Origin: Prevotellaceae bacterium UBA3849
GTDB taxonomy: Bacteria; Bacteroidota; Bacteroidia; Bacteroidales; Bacteroidaceae
NCBI GenBank assembly: GCA_002392645.1
Contig: DGHL01000008.1
Span: 1 to 39,254 of the forward strand
Reading direction: 5' to 3'
DNA: 39,254 nt
Of the stretch, positions 1-8,141 are shown one piece after another (the stretch's first letter is position 1; each line of letters starts with the position of its first letter). The notes beneath the pieces are model-generated. The model saw only the letters and a list, made by a program, of their open reading frames with translations, was not told the origin of the DNA and did not search any database. Position numbers and translations under genes: made by a program.

Positions 1-22
1 GTGGGAATTTTTAGAACCCACC
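1..22. repeat. 22-bp repeat, matched in inverted orientation at 39194-39215
   Basis: The first 22 bases are the reverse complement of 39194-39215 with a single mismatch (an A/T difference in the central A/T run). The ends are GTGGG and CCCACC, so each copy has a short imperfect dyad. This copy lies directly beside the strong hairpin at 23-81. It may be a dispersed intergenic repeat; I see no other copy in the window. Confidence 0.6.
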
Positions 23-81
23 AAAAGCAAAAGAGTGAAAATATACCATATCGTTGGTGCTATTTTCACTCTTTTGCTTTT
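23..81. terminator. Long perfect hairpin, probable bidirectional terminator
   Basis: Bases 23-43 and 61-81 form a perfect 21-bp inverted repeat around a 17-nt loop. The arm ends in CTTTTGCTTTT, so a U-rich 3' arm is made on either strand. It lies just downstream of the minus-strand peptide gene (stop at 124) and is the likely end of that transcript. Confidence 0.75.
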
Positions 82-123
82 CTGTTTCTTTCCCTCCCGC
101 TCTGATATAGGGTGGGGTTTTCT

Positions 124-315
124 TTAATCACCCTCCTCTGGTGGTAAATTAGGACCGAAGATGTCAGAGCCGCCGATGTCGCCACCATGCTCTTCGTTAT
201 TGTCCGGTGCCTCGTTGTTCACGTTGATAGTCCATTGACTTGGGTGAGCGTTCATGACGCTGTCAATCTCCAGAGGTTCGAATTCAACTATTGGGGCTTT
301 GTAAAGTTTTTTCAT
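124..315 (-). CDS. Small acidic peptide, 63 aa, unknown function
   Basis: The 63-residue product starts MKKLYKAPIVEFEPLEIDSV and has no signal peptide or membrane segment. The C-terminal half is rich in D, E, G, N and P (HGGDIGGSDIFGPNLPPEEGD). From memory, short Bacteroidales proteins with an N-terminus of the form MKK-x-Y-x-x-P-x-[IV]-x-[VF] and a Gly/Asp-rich tail are common and mostly unannotated; I cannot assign a function. AAAGGA lies immediately upstream of the ATG. The gene starts 86 nt after the stop of the 1546-residue secreted protein on the same strand, has no recognisable promoter of its own, and is followed by the hairpin at 23-81. It is therefore probably the last gene of a two-gene transcript. 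A peptide precursor (leader plus core) is conceivable, but no modification enzyme is nearby. Confidence 0.6.
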   Translation of the reverse strand: MKKLYKAPIVEFEPLEIDSVMNAHPSQWTINVNNEAPDNNEEHGGDIGGSDIFGPNLPPEEGD

Positions 316-401
316 TTCCTTTCAAATAATCTTTGCATCTATCTTTTTAAAAGTATATTTTACAATATGTTTTTTGGGGTGTGGAGAGTAGGGCCTTAGC
401 C

Positions 402-3400
402 TTACTCTACCACAACCTTGTTGCCATTCATTATATATATACCCTTTGGCAGACCTGTCAGGGTGTCAGCAACCCTCTGACCGCCGAGGTTATATACACC
501 GTTGCCTGTGGTGGTGATGCCCATAGCCTCCAGGGCATCAGGTGCAAACTCTGCTACAGCGATGCTTGTCGTCTCAGATTCTTCTTCATCGTCAAACCAA
601 GCTTTAGAGTAGTTCATGCTTACAGACTTGGCACCTGTTGCACCAGGCTCCAGCTCTAAGTATGAACGATAGCCATACAGATATGAGTTGCCGGCAGATA
701 CGTACAGCGTATTGCTGTTAAGGAATATGTCGCCAGCTTTCAGACAATAGCTGTAGTTGTTTACAGTGCCTTTTGCATTGGTTACGTCGGCTGTACAGAA
801 ATTACTTATTCCCTTTGAGGTGTAGCCGTTGTTAGAGAACGCCAATACCTGTTGGTCAGGGTCTATAACCTTGTTGTGAACCTCTATGTGGTCAACGTCC
901 TGTGTAGGCTTTATAAGATAAGGATAGCCTGCGAGTATGTTCTGAATCTCATGATAGGTCATGAAGATTGAGGCATGGCCTGCATCTACGTTCACTCGGT
1001 CAAGGATGATAAGCTCGGTGTTCTTGCCGAATACAGTCTCTACTTCCTTCTCTGTCATTGTGAATGGCAGGCAGATAGTGTTCCACTTACCAGTGGTGAA
1101 CTTACGGTCAAGGGTTATCGTCTCATACATCGGCTTGGTGTTGACCGCATCGCCTGACTTGAGAGATGAAGGGTCGTAAGCCACCTTCTCAGACAGTTCG
1201 AGGGTGCCGCTTGGCTGGTTCTCCTCGTCTGGTACGAAGTTCACACCACTGAAACCAATCTTTGAGAAGTTAGAGAATATGTAGTATGTCTGTCCGGCAA
1301 TCACATGGAAGGTGTATTTCACCATACCAGGGTCTAAGGCAAGGTAAGCACCATTGTCAAGTTTCGTGACAACCTGGGCACCATTCACACCGGCAGACCA
1401 GTTGTCGTAAACTCGCTGTTGTTCGCCTGGTGACATATACTCCTTGAACTCCTTCCAGTTACCTATATTAGTAACATCATTGTATCCGTCGGCATTCTCA
1501 TCAAGGATACACTTGAACTTCTCGCCCTTCTCACAGCCATAGTTCTTGCAGAACTTATCGAGCATAGTGTTCTGTGTGGTGTCCTTTACGCTCTCTGATA
1601 TGCCTGATGTAACCTTCTTGCGGGTTATCATTTTGATTGAAGCATACTTATCTACCAGATGTCCATTCTGGTCAACGATGAAGAAGGCGTGCGGGCGGAA
1701 CTGGAATGGTGCAGTGCCAGGAAATGGGGTAGCAGTACCGCTGGCATTTACTGATACGAGGTTGCCGTCGTTGTCATAGATGTCTTTTTTATTTGAGTTC
1801 CAAGGTCCGTTCTGCTCTATATATACAGACAGCGTGCCGTTGACTGTAGGCTCGAGCGTGACGTAAGCACCGCGTACAGGCAGTGTGAACGGGTAGGAGT
1901 CAGAATCGTCGGGTTGCTTGAACCAACCGAAACGCTCCACACCGTATATCTTGCCGTTGTAGTATTGCTGCAGTGAACTGTACATAGTCTCGTTGCTCGC
2001 GTCAGCGGCGCCGCTCCAATATTTAGAGAAACCGTCAACGCCTGTGGATGATGTGGCTATTTTCTTGTATTTGGTATCATTGCCATACCAATGGTCAGTC
2101 ACTGCCTTAGTGGAACCGTTGGCTTGTGGGTAATTGTAAGTGTTGTTGTTTCTATTCCAACCACCAAAGGTGCCTACGAGATAGAGTTTCTCCGCGCCAG
2201 CCTCAGTCCTATATACATGGAATGTGTCGCGTACAGCAGGTGCATTGTCCTTGAATACAGGGTGCGTAGCCACCTTCCAGTTAATACCACGCTGTAATGT
2301 GATACTGTATTCAGCCTCTGCATTGTCATAGTCATCGCTTGTGGCAGTTGCCTTGATTCTGGCTGTACCATTACCCCATGGCGTTGTAAGTGTTATCACG
2401 CCAGTGTTGGTTACGTTTGCAACGGTATGATCATCAGAAACGTATGTAATATTAAGGGCGTCAAGTGATACGTTGTTACCATACTCGTCGGTTGCGGTGA
2501 GTCTGATATCAGGTAATACAGGATCGTTTTCGTCTTCGTCAGCATTATATACATACTCCGTTGCGTCATCGCCAGTGTCACCGTCGGTGTAGCTGAGTAT
2601 CAGCGTTGATTTCAGTACGTCAACGGTTATGGTGGCTGTACCGTTCAGATATACGCTTTCGTCACTGCTGACTATTCCGAATTTCAGAGAGGTAGGCGTG
2701 TTGCCTGTTGTTTCTAATCCCTTAAGTGTCAGTGTGCCCTTTCTTCCTTGAGAATTGTTGCTGTCGTCGCGTACAAATGTTGCAGTGACCTTGCTTGCGT
2801 CACCGCTGCTGGTCATCTCGCTGAAAGTGCAGCCGTATGGCAGGCGGAGGTCAAAGTCCTTTGTCTCGCCCACCTTTACCGCAGCGGTGGTGTAGTTGAG
2901 CATAGGAGTAACTGCCTGAGTGTAGAATACGATATCGGCAGGGTAAACGTCTTTACCGTCACCGGTTACCTTGATAGTGTGAGTGCCGGTATTTCCCAAA
3001 GTGATTATTGGCGAAGTGGTGTGGTCGCCAGGGGCTATATTGAATTCTACAGACTCTGTACCGTCAACATACACATGCATACCTCTTGTATCCTTGCTGT
3101 TGCCGTGGAAAGCGTCAATGCTGAAGGCTATTGCTCCGTCAACGGTTATGGTGACGTGGTTGCTTTCCCATTTGATATTGTAGAATGCGCCGGTCACGCC
3201 GTTGTGTGTGCCGTTGCTACCATTGGCATTCACAGGGTTGGCTGTGGTATATATAGTGCCGTCAATGTTCTCCTTGGTGAAGTTGAACTGCTGCTGGTTG
3301 CGTGTCACATGATATACCGGGTCCTGAACGATGTAGAAGTAGTCAAGACCACTTGTTGACGACCCTTCACACCTTACGGACAGCACCTTGTTTTCAGTGA

Positions 3401-5042
3401 TGGTAAACCATTCCGAATTTCCACTGCGGTTGCTTCCACTTGTTATGTTCAGTGTGAATTTAACGTCATCACCGACTTTGAAGTCGCACCTTTTTGTTAC
3501 ATTGTTGCCATTTGAACCTTCTGCATATATCCTGTATGTGCCGGGAGCAAGTGTTATTACGTCTTTATAAGTATAGTCATTGTGTGCCAGAGTACCTTTT
3601 GACGTACGGTTTGGGATTCCTCGGTAACTCTTGGTGAATGCACTGCAATCTTCGGCTTCCGTATAATAGAGCACATTGCTTACCGTAGCATTGGTGTATG
3701 GGCGGTTTATCACATATCCGTCAGCTGTAGGAGTCTCGTATATGGTATAGTAATTGCCTTCTGTAACATGAGCTGTTTCGTATAAGGTATTACCAACAAG
3801 TACGTATTTGGGAATAAAAGCATTGAACTGCGTTCCTGTTGCATACGTTCCCGTTTCCAATTCCTTTAGTATGTTACCACTGCCGTCAACAGCATTGACG
3901 GTGTAACCGAAATACTCTGACTCTACAGTCAGGTTGAAAACGTATCTTATGTTTTCAAGGTCAGCAGTTGCCCTTGCTGTGATTGCTACATTTCCTAATC
4001 CTGTTGCTGTTACTACGCCGTTTTGGTCAACGGTTGCAATGTTGGCGTTTCCGCTTGCCCATTGTATACCGCTGTTGACGGTGTTAGACGGAGACAATGT
4101 AGCGGTAAGTGTTGTCGTCGTACCGTATTTGATTGTAGATTCGCCGGCGACGGTGATTGCTGTAGGTGCACGGTCGTATTGTGCGTACAGTGTGATGTCG
4201 CCGCTTGGCGTGTATGTGTCGCCAGCACCGCCGATGCGAGTGCCGCCGATAGGCTCGGTGTACCAACCCTTAAACTCTGCACCGTTGTTGTCAGTTGCAG
4301 TAGGCAAAGTCACGGATGTTACGCTGCCTTCGCTTGCGCAAGACAGTGAGGTGGTGGCGCAGGTAGCATCGTCACCGGCAACGAAAGTCACGGTGCGCTT
4401 GTCTGCGTATTTTATGCTGAGTGACGGAGCACTATTGCTTCCCTTACCATAGAGGTCTGCGCCTACGGCGTTGTTTGTTACAAACAAAGTAATGTAGCCC
4501 TGGCTCTCTACAGCTTGCACGGCAGAGGTTACGTCGGTTTCTACGTTCGTGTGTAAAGTGCCTTGATTGGTGCCATTGAGTTCCACGTTCGTGAAATAAG
4601 TGTATGGACTGCCTGACATAGCCATAATCATGTTTCCACGTCCTCGTGCAAAGGCATCCCAATCAAGATCTTTGCCAAGGTTCATGTAGTAGAAACTGTT
4701 GTTGCGTGTAGAAGGATTACCATAGATTGTCGTGCTCCATGTGAGTGTTGCCGCAATGACAGTCTTACCTGCAGGCAGGTTGAAAGAGAACTTCATTGCA
4801 GCCTGACCATTCCAGTCTCGCTGGCCACCAGCGCGATTGTAACGTTCGGTTTCTGCATCATAGGTTTGCTTGTAGGTCTCACCGTTCATATAGTACGTAG
4901 CTCCCGTATGCTCAAGTGTCGCGGTTATCTTGGTGGCAGCTAATGCATTGCTACAGCAAAGCAGACAAGACACCATGATAACTAATGCCTTGTTGTATAT
5001 GTTTCTTGTATTCATAATCATACTTTTTGATTTTGTAATCAT
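402..5042 (-). CDS. Large modular secreted surface protein (InlB-type repeat, Ig-like domain, Prevotella-type C-terminal tail)
   Basis: The product has 1546 residues. A signal peptide ends near residue 36 (hydrophobic VIMVSCLLCC, then NALAA); the start could instead be an internal Met around residues 8-10. About 37-215 is a beta-rich domain. About 216-290 matches a Listeria-Bacteroides (InlB B) repeat: TVTFVAG, EFKGWYTEP, ITLYAQYD. About 291-375 is a BIG_2-like Ig domain (ITVAGESTIKYGTTTTLTA, IATVDQNGVVTATGLG). Further beta domains include a possible carbohydrate-binding segment (YYTEAEDCSAF...APGTYRIYAEGS) and another Ig-like repeat near 900. There is no catalytic signature I recognise. The protein ends in VYNLGGQRV...LPKGIYIMNGNKVVVE, a tail frequent in Prevotella secreted proteins and probably an export or anchoring signal. 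It is likely a surface adhesin or glycan-binding protein. A consensus promoter lies at 5123-5153. Confidence 0.85.
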   Translation of the reverse strand: MITKSKSMIMNTRNIYNKALVIMVSCLLCCSNALAATKITATLEHTGATYYMNGETYKQTYDAETERYNRAGGQRDWNGQAAMKFSFNLPAGKTVIAATLTWSTTIYGNPSTRNNSFYYMNLGKDLDWDAFARGRGNMIMAMSGSPYTYFTNVELNGTNQGTLHTNVETDVTSAVQAVESQGYITLFVTNNAVGADLYGKGSNSAPSLSIKYADKRTVTFVAGDDATCATTSLSCASEGSVTSVTLPTATDNNGAEFKGWYTEPIGGTRIGGAGDTYTPSGDITLYAQYDRAPTAITVAGESTIKYGTTTTLTATLSPSNTVNSGIQWASGNANIATVDQNGVVTATGLGNVAITARATADLENIRYVFNLTVESEYFGYTVNAVDGSGNILKELETGTYATGTQFNAFIPKYVLVGNTLYETAHVTEGNYYTIYETPTADGYVINRPYTNATVSNVLYYTEAEDCSAFTKSYRGIPNRTSKGTLAHNDYTYKDVITLAPGTYRIYAEGSNGNNVTKRCDFKVGDDVKFTLNITSGSNRSGNSEWFTITENKVLSVRCEGSSTSGLDYFYIVQDPVYHVTRNQQQFNFTKENIDGTIYTTANPVNANGSNGTHNGVTGAFYNIKWESNHVTITVDGAIAFSIDAFHGNSKDTRGMHVYVDGTESVEFNIAPGDHTTSPIITLGNTGTHTIKVTGDGKDVYPADIVFYTQAVTPMLNYTTAAVKVGETKDFDLRLPYGCTFSEMTSSGDASKVTATFVRDDSNNSQGRKGTLTLKGLETTGNTPTSLKFGIVSSDESVYLNGTATITVDVLKSTLILSYTDGDTGDDATEYVYNADEDENDPVLPDIRLTATDEYGNNVSLDALNITYVSDDHTVANVTNTGVITLTTPWGNGTARIKATATSDDYDNAEAEYSITLQRGINWKVATHPVFKDNAPAVRDTFHVYRTEAGAEKLYLVGTFGGWNRNNNTYNYPQANGSTKAVTDHWYGNDTKYKKIATSSTGVDGFSKYWSGAADASNETMYSSLQQYYNGKIYGVERFGWFKQPDDSDSYPFTLPVRGAYVTLEPTVNGTLSVYIEQNGPWNSNKKDIYDNDGNLVSVNASGTATPFPGTAPFQFRPHAFFIVDQNGHLVDKYASIKMITRKKVTSGISESVKDTTQNTMLDKFCKNYGCEKGEKFKCILDENADGYNDVTNIGNWKEFKEYMSPGEQQRVYDNWSAGVNGAQVVTKLDNGAYLALDPGMVKYTFHVIAGQTYYIFSNFSKIGFSGVNFVPDEENQPSGTLELSEKVAYDPSSLKSGDAVNTKPMYETITLDRKFTTGKWNTICLPFTMTEKEVETVFGKNTELIILDRVNVDAGHASIFMTYHEIQNILAGYPYLIKPTQDVDHIEVHNKVIDPDQQVLAFSNNGYTSKGISNFCTADVTNAKGTVNNYSYCLKAGDIFLNSNTLYVSAGNSYLYGYRSYLELEPGATGAKSVSMNYSKAWFDDEEESETTSIAVAEFAPDALEAMGITTTGNGVYNLGGQRVADTLTGLPKGIYIMNGNKVVVE

Positions 5043-5122
5043 TTTGTTTCCACAATGTTTTTATGGTATTATCGAATAGCCTTGTTAATGTTTTAGATAA
5101 GCTGTAATGACTTAATCAGGTG

Positions 5123-5153
5123 CAAAGTTACGCATTTTCTGCGAATTATCAAA
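5123..5153 (-). promoter_or_regulatory. Bacteroidota-type promoter for the 1546-aa surface protein
   Basis: Read on the minus strand, a -33 TTTG (5150-5153) is followed by a 19-nt spacer and the -7 element TAACTTTG (5123-5130). This gives a leader of roughly 70 nt before the ATG at 5042. Confidence 0.75.
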
Positions 5154-5229
5154 GAAAAATAGAATAAAAGTGATAACTATTAGGACATTTAATGATATGT
5201 GTAATGTTATAGGTTGAATGAAAACGCAT

Positions 5230-5282
5230 AAAACGACAATGCAGACCACTTTTTTAAGCTAAGCTGTCTGAATTGTCGTTTT
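5230..5282 (-). terminator. Hairpin downstream of the small dockerin protein gene
   Basis: Bases 5230-5246 and 5266-5282 form a 17-bp inverted repeat with one mismatch. The arms begin and end in AAAACGACAAT / ATTGTCGTTTT. It lies 22 nt beyond the stop of the 139-residue gene and upstream of the promoter at 5123-5153, so it insulates the two genes. Confidence 0.65.
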
Positions 5283-5304
5283 GCATGTTATGAGAATAAA
5301 TTGT

Positions 5305-5724
5305 CTATTCGTGATTTAAGAAGAGGTTCACGGTCTCGTTGGCATCTGCCATGGTTATTATACCATCTTGGTTGGCATCAGCAGCAGTCACGTTGATGTT
5401 TGCCGCCTCTCCGTTTAGAAACTTGTTTACAATGACGTTTGCATCAGCCATAGTGACGCCGTCGTCTTCATTGGCATTGCCAGGAGCCATCTCTTGCGAG
5501 AAGGTAATCTTCATGCCGTCCTTGATGTCGTACATGCCCATGTCATTGCCATGTGCCTTTACTACCAACTTACCGTCAGCGTGCTTAATCACAGGCAACG
5601 CATTAAGATTGTATGCCTGGAAATTATTTGATTCCACCCAGACTTTGAATGCGGTCTTATCTTCTGCCCTCGCTGTTATAATGCCAGCTATGCAGAGCAT
5701 AGACATTAATATCGTTTTTTTCAT
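5305..5724 (-). CDS. Small secreted protein with two dockerin-like Ca-binding repeats
   Basis: The 139-residue product has a signal peptide (MKKTILMSMLCIAGIITARA, then EDKTAF). A short beta-rich segment follows (about 22-80: FKVWVESNNFQAYNL, KLVVKAHGNDMGMYDI). The last 60 residues carry two EF-hand-like dockerin repeats, EDDGVTMADANVIVNKFLN and ADANQDGIITMADANETVN. The same MADANxxVNxFL repeat ends the pectate lyase at 20733-25109. Classical type I dockerins bind cohesins in cellulosomes. In Prevotella-like genomes such repeats end many secreted proteins without an obvious cohesin, and no cohesin is visible here. The protein has almost nothing besides the dockerin, so it may be a stand-alone adaptor or a competitor for the same partner; that is inference. 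It has its own promoter (5747-5778) and terminator (5230-5282). Confidence 0.8.
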   Translation of the reverse strand: MKKTILMSMLCIAGIITARAEDKTAFKVWVESNNFQAYNLNALPVIKHADGKLVVKAHGNDMGMYDIKDGMKITFSQEMAPGNANEDDGVTMADANVIVNKFLNGEAANINVTAADANQDGIITMADANETVNLFLNHE

Positions 5725-5746
5725 AATAATCAGCTGTTTGTTGTGG

Positions 5747-5778
5747 CAAAGTTACATTTTTTTTCTTTTATCTACAAA
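5747..5778 (-). promoter_or_regulatory. Bacteroidota-type promoter for the small dockerin protein
   Basis: On the minus strand, a TTTG -33 element (5775-5778) is followed by a 20-nt spacer and TAACTTTG (5747-5754). The implied start site is only about 15-20 nt upstream of the ATG at 5724, so the leader is very short. Confidence 0.7.
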
Positions 5779-5820
5779 TATTTTCGATAAAAAGTGTATT
5801 AAAGCCGATGAAAATATTTT

Positions 5821-6447
5821 TTAGCACTTGAGGAACGCCACCAACTTCTCTATGGCCCTGCCTCTGTGTGACATGGAGTTCTTCTCTTCTGCAGACATCT
5901 CTGCAAAGGTGCGTGTGCTTGGTGTCACATCGTCAGGACAAGGAAAGAATATAGGGTCGTAACCGAATCCTTCATCGCCATGTTTCTTCGTGGCTATTAT
6001 ACCTTTCACTATACCCGTGAACTGGTGCGTGTTACCATTCAGGATAAGTGTTATGACAGTCTTGAACTGTGCAGAACGCTCAGAGCCCTCCTTGCCGTTA
6101 AGCTTGCGTAGCAGTTTCTGCATGTTAGCCTCAGAGTCGTGGCTTGCCCCACCATTAGCTTTTTCGTCATCATCCATTGAAGCGTAGCGTGCAGAATATA
6201 CCCCAGGTTCTCCGTTGAGTGCATCCACCTCCAGACCTGTATCGTCGGCTATGCAGTCATATCCGTAGTGAGAGTTCACATACTGTGCCTTCTCAAGCGA
6301 GTTCTCCTCCAGTGTCTCATGAGTCTCAGGCAATTCTTCGTGACAATTAATATCTTTGAGTGAAAGCACGTTGAAACTATCGCCCAGTATCTGTCGCACC
6401 TCTTCTAACTTATGTGCGTTGTTTGTTGCAAAAACTATATTCTTCAT
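5821..6447 (-). CDS. rdgB: XTP/dITP diphosphatase (RdgB/HAM1 family)
   Basis: This is the house-cleaning pyrophosphatase that removes non-canonical purine triphosphates (dITP, XTP) from the nucleotide pool, releasing the monophosphate and pyrophosphate in the cytosol. The N-terminus MKNIVFATNNAHKLEEV carries the family T-x-N-x-x-K motif. The substrate-pocket segments IADDTGLEVDALNGEPGVYSARYA and GFGYDPIFF and the C-terminal SHRGRA are present. I chose the ATG at 6445-6447 because the family starts directly at MKNI; an upstream in-frame ATG at 6468 would add seven residues without family support. From 6447 the length is 208 residues, normal for the family. It lies 33 nt downstream of the peptide transporter and is probably co-transcribed. 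Confidence 0.93.
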   Translation of the reverse strand: MKNIVFATNNAHKLEEVRQILGDSFNVLSLKDINCHEELPETHETLEENSLEKAQYVNSHYGYDCIADDTGLEVDALNGEPGVYSARYASMDDDEKANGGASHDSEANMQKLLRKLNGKEGSERSAQFKTVITLILNGNTHQFTGIVKGIIATKKHGDEGFGYDPIFFPCPDDVTPSTRTFAEMSAEEKNSMSHRGRAIEKLVAFLKC

Positions 6448-6480
6448 TCTTCTATTATCAACTTTCAATTATTCAACGAT

Positions 6481-8061
6481 CTAACTCTTCATCATCTTTT
6501 TCAGTATTGGCTTTATGCAGAACAGTATTACTGAAGCCAAGCCAGCCATGATAGCAAACAGCATGAAGAAGTCTGACAGTGTAGCAATTTCAATACCCAT
6601 TATGTGGTCGTTTGGCTCCCCCTCGATAGGCAGCAGTGTGGCAAGTTTTCCTGCCAGGATGTTACTTGTGGCATTGCTCATGAACCATACCCCCATTAGA
6701 AGTGAAGCCATGCGTGCCGGTGAGAGTTTCGTAACGAGCGACAAACCTATCGGTGACAAAGACAGTTCGCCAAGGGTATGGATGAAATACAGGGTAAACA
6801 GCCACCACATACTTATCTTCGTAGAGGTGTCTGTACCGTGTGTACCATAGGCTATCACAAGGTATCCCAGTGCAAGCAGAGCAAGTCCCATGGCTTGCTT
6901 CGTAATAGAGTGTACGCGTATGCCGTGTTTCTGCAATGTTTCCCACAGTGTAGCCATGACAGGGGCAAACAAAACCACTACAATTGGGTTGATAGACTGA
7001 AACCATGTTGTAGGCATCTCCCATGAACCGATGTGGCGGTCGCACTGCTGGTCGGCAAATATCGTGAGTGAAGAGCCTGCCTGTTCAAAAGCACTCCAGA
7101 AGAATATCACGAACAAGGCAATGAGGTATATCACGCCGATCTTCTTCTTCTCGTCGATGGTCAGTCCGCCGTCGGTGATGATAAATATCGGCAGCACTAT
7201 TGATACCGCATATATTGCGGCAGATATATAGTCGTTGTAGTCGTCTGCGTCGTATGAAAATACATACATCAGTATGGCTCCGAGCAGCAGGCACAGTGAA
7301 GTGCCTATGATACCATGGCCCTTATGTGTCGTTTCGGTTACAGAAGTGGCAGTCTGACACTCAGTTGGCATTGTCGCCTTCTCTGTCATTATGCCTATCT
7401 GCTTGCCGTCAGGCGTGACGAGCAACTTGTTCTTCAGGGCTATGAATACAGCGATGGAGAATATCATGGCACAACCGGCAGCGAAGAATCCCCATTTGAA
7501 ACCACTTGGGTCTGTCCAATCGCTCTTTCCGAGTGAACCGCATATAAACGGTGCGATGAATGCACCAAGGTTTATGCCCATATAGAATATGGTGAAGGCA
7601 GAGTCCTTACGCTGGTCGTCTGGCTCATACAGATCACCCACCATGGTAGATATGTTTGGTTTGAAGAAGCCATTGCCTATAATCAAGGCAGCCAGTCCGG
7701 CAAACATAAGCCATAGTGCAAGGTTGTTATCTACGGCAGAATCGATGTCTCCGCCTTTTGTGTAGATGCTCTGCTTGACGAAGCATGCGGAGGCAAACAT
7801 AAGGAATTGCCCGACAGCCATCATCAAGCCACCGGTAATGATACTGCGTCGGTTGCCCCAGTAGCGGTCGGCTATATAGCCACCGAGCAGTGGGGTAAGG
7901 TAAACGAGCCCCGTGTAAGAGCCGTATATCTCACTTGCGTCATCGTTGTTGAAGAAAGCAGCTACGAGGTAAAGTACAAAGAGTGCGCGCATGCCATAAT
8001 AGGAAAAACGCTCCGCCATCTCCGTGACAAAAAGTAAATATAATCCTTTAGGGTGTTGCAT
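6481..8061 (-). CDS. Proton-dependent oligopeptide transporter (POT/PTR family)
   Basis: The 526-residue inner-membrane transporter imports di- and tripeptides with protons. The helix-1 motif ExxERFxYYG is present (EMAERFSYYGMRALFVLYL, near residue 14). So are the PTR2 signatures GGYIADRYWGNRRSIITGG (near 60) and FTIFYMGINLGAFIAPF (near 155), and about 12-14 hydrophobic segments. Length is slightly above the usual 480-510, with a cytosolic loop around 225-250 (MTEKATMPTECQTATSVTET). The gene lies downstream of an M24 aminopeptidase P, which suggests a peptide-use context: imported peptides could feed X-Pro cleavage. Substrate range cannot be read from the sequence. Its stop is 33 nt before the rdgB start. 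Confidence 0.92.
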   Translation of the reverse strand: MQHPKGLYLLFVTEMAERFSYYGMRALFVLYLVAAFFNNDDASEIYGSYTGLVYLTPLLGGYIADRYWGNRRSIITGGLMMAVGQFLMFASACFVKQSIYTKGGDIDSAVDNNLALWLMFAGLAALIIGNGFFKPNISTMVGDLYEPDDQRKDSAFTIFYMGINLGAFIAPFICGSLGKSDWTDPSGFKWGFFAAGCAMIFSIAVFIALKNKLLVTPDGKQIGIMTEKATMPTECQTATSVTETTHKGHGIIGTSLCLLLGAILMYVFSYDADDYNDYISAAIYAVSIVLPIFIITDGGLTIDEKKKIGVIYLIALFVIFFWSAFEQAGSSLTIFADQQCDRHIGSWEMPTTWFQSINPIVVVLFAPVMATLWETLQKHGIRVHSITKQAMGLALLALGYLVIAYGTHGTDTSTKISMWWLFTLYFIHTLGELSLSPIGLSLVTKLSPARMASLLMGVWFMSNATSNILAGKLATLLPIEGEPNDHIMGIEIATLSDFFMLFAIMAGLASVILFCIKPILKKMMKS

Positions 8062-8090
8062 TTATTTAGAATTGAATATCCCCACTTCGT

Positions 8091-8110
8091 CTTCCTCGTT
8101 TGCGAGGAAG
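8091..8110. other. Small perfect hairpin between pepP and the peptide transporter
   Basis: CTTCCTCG and CGAGGAAG form an 8-bp perfect stem around a 4-nt loop in the 80-nt gap between two minus-strand genes. No U-tract follows on the minus strand, so it is not a clear terminator. It could be an mRNA processing or attenuation element. Confidence 0.35.
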
Positions 8111-8141
8111 TGTCGCTGAGTAGTTAATTATGCATTATGAA

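Noticed and set aside
3934..4452. Plus-strand frame of 172 codons inside the 1546-residue protein gene
   Set aside because: It is a reverse-strand shadow of Ig-like repeats rich in Thr and Val; no start signal or recognisable domain.
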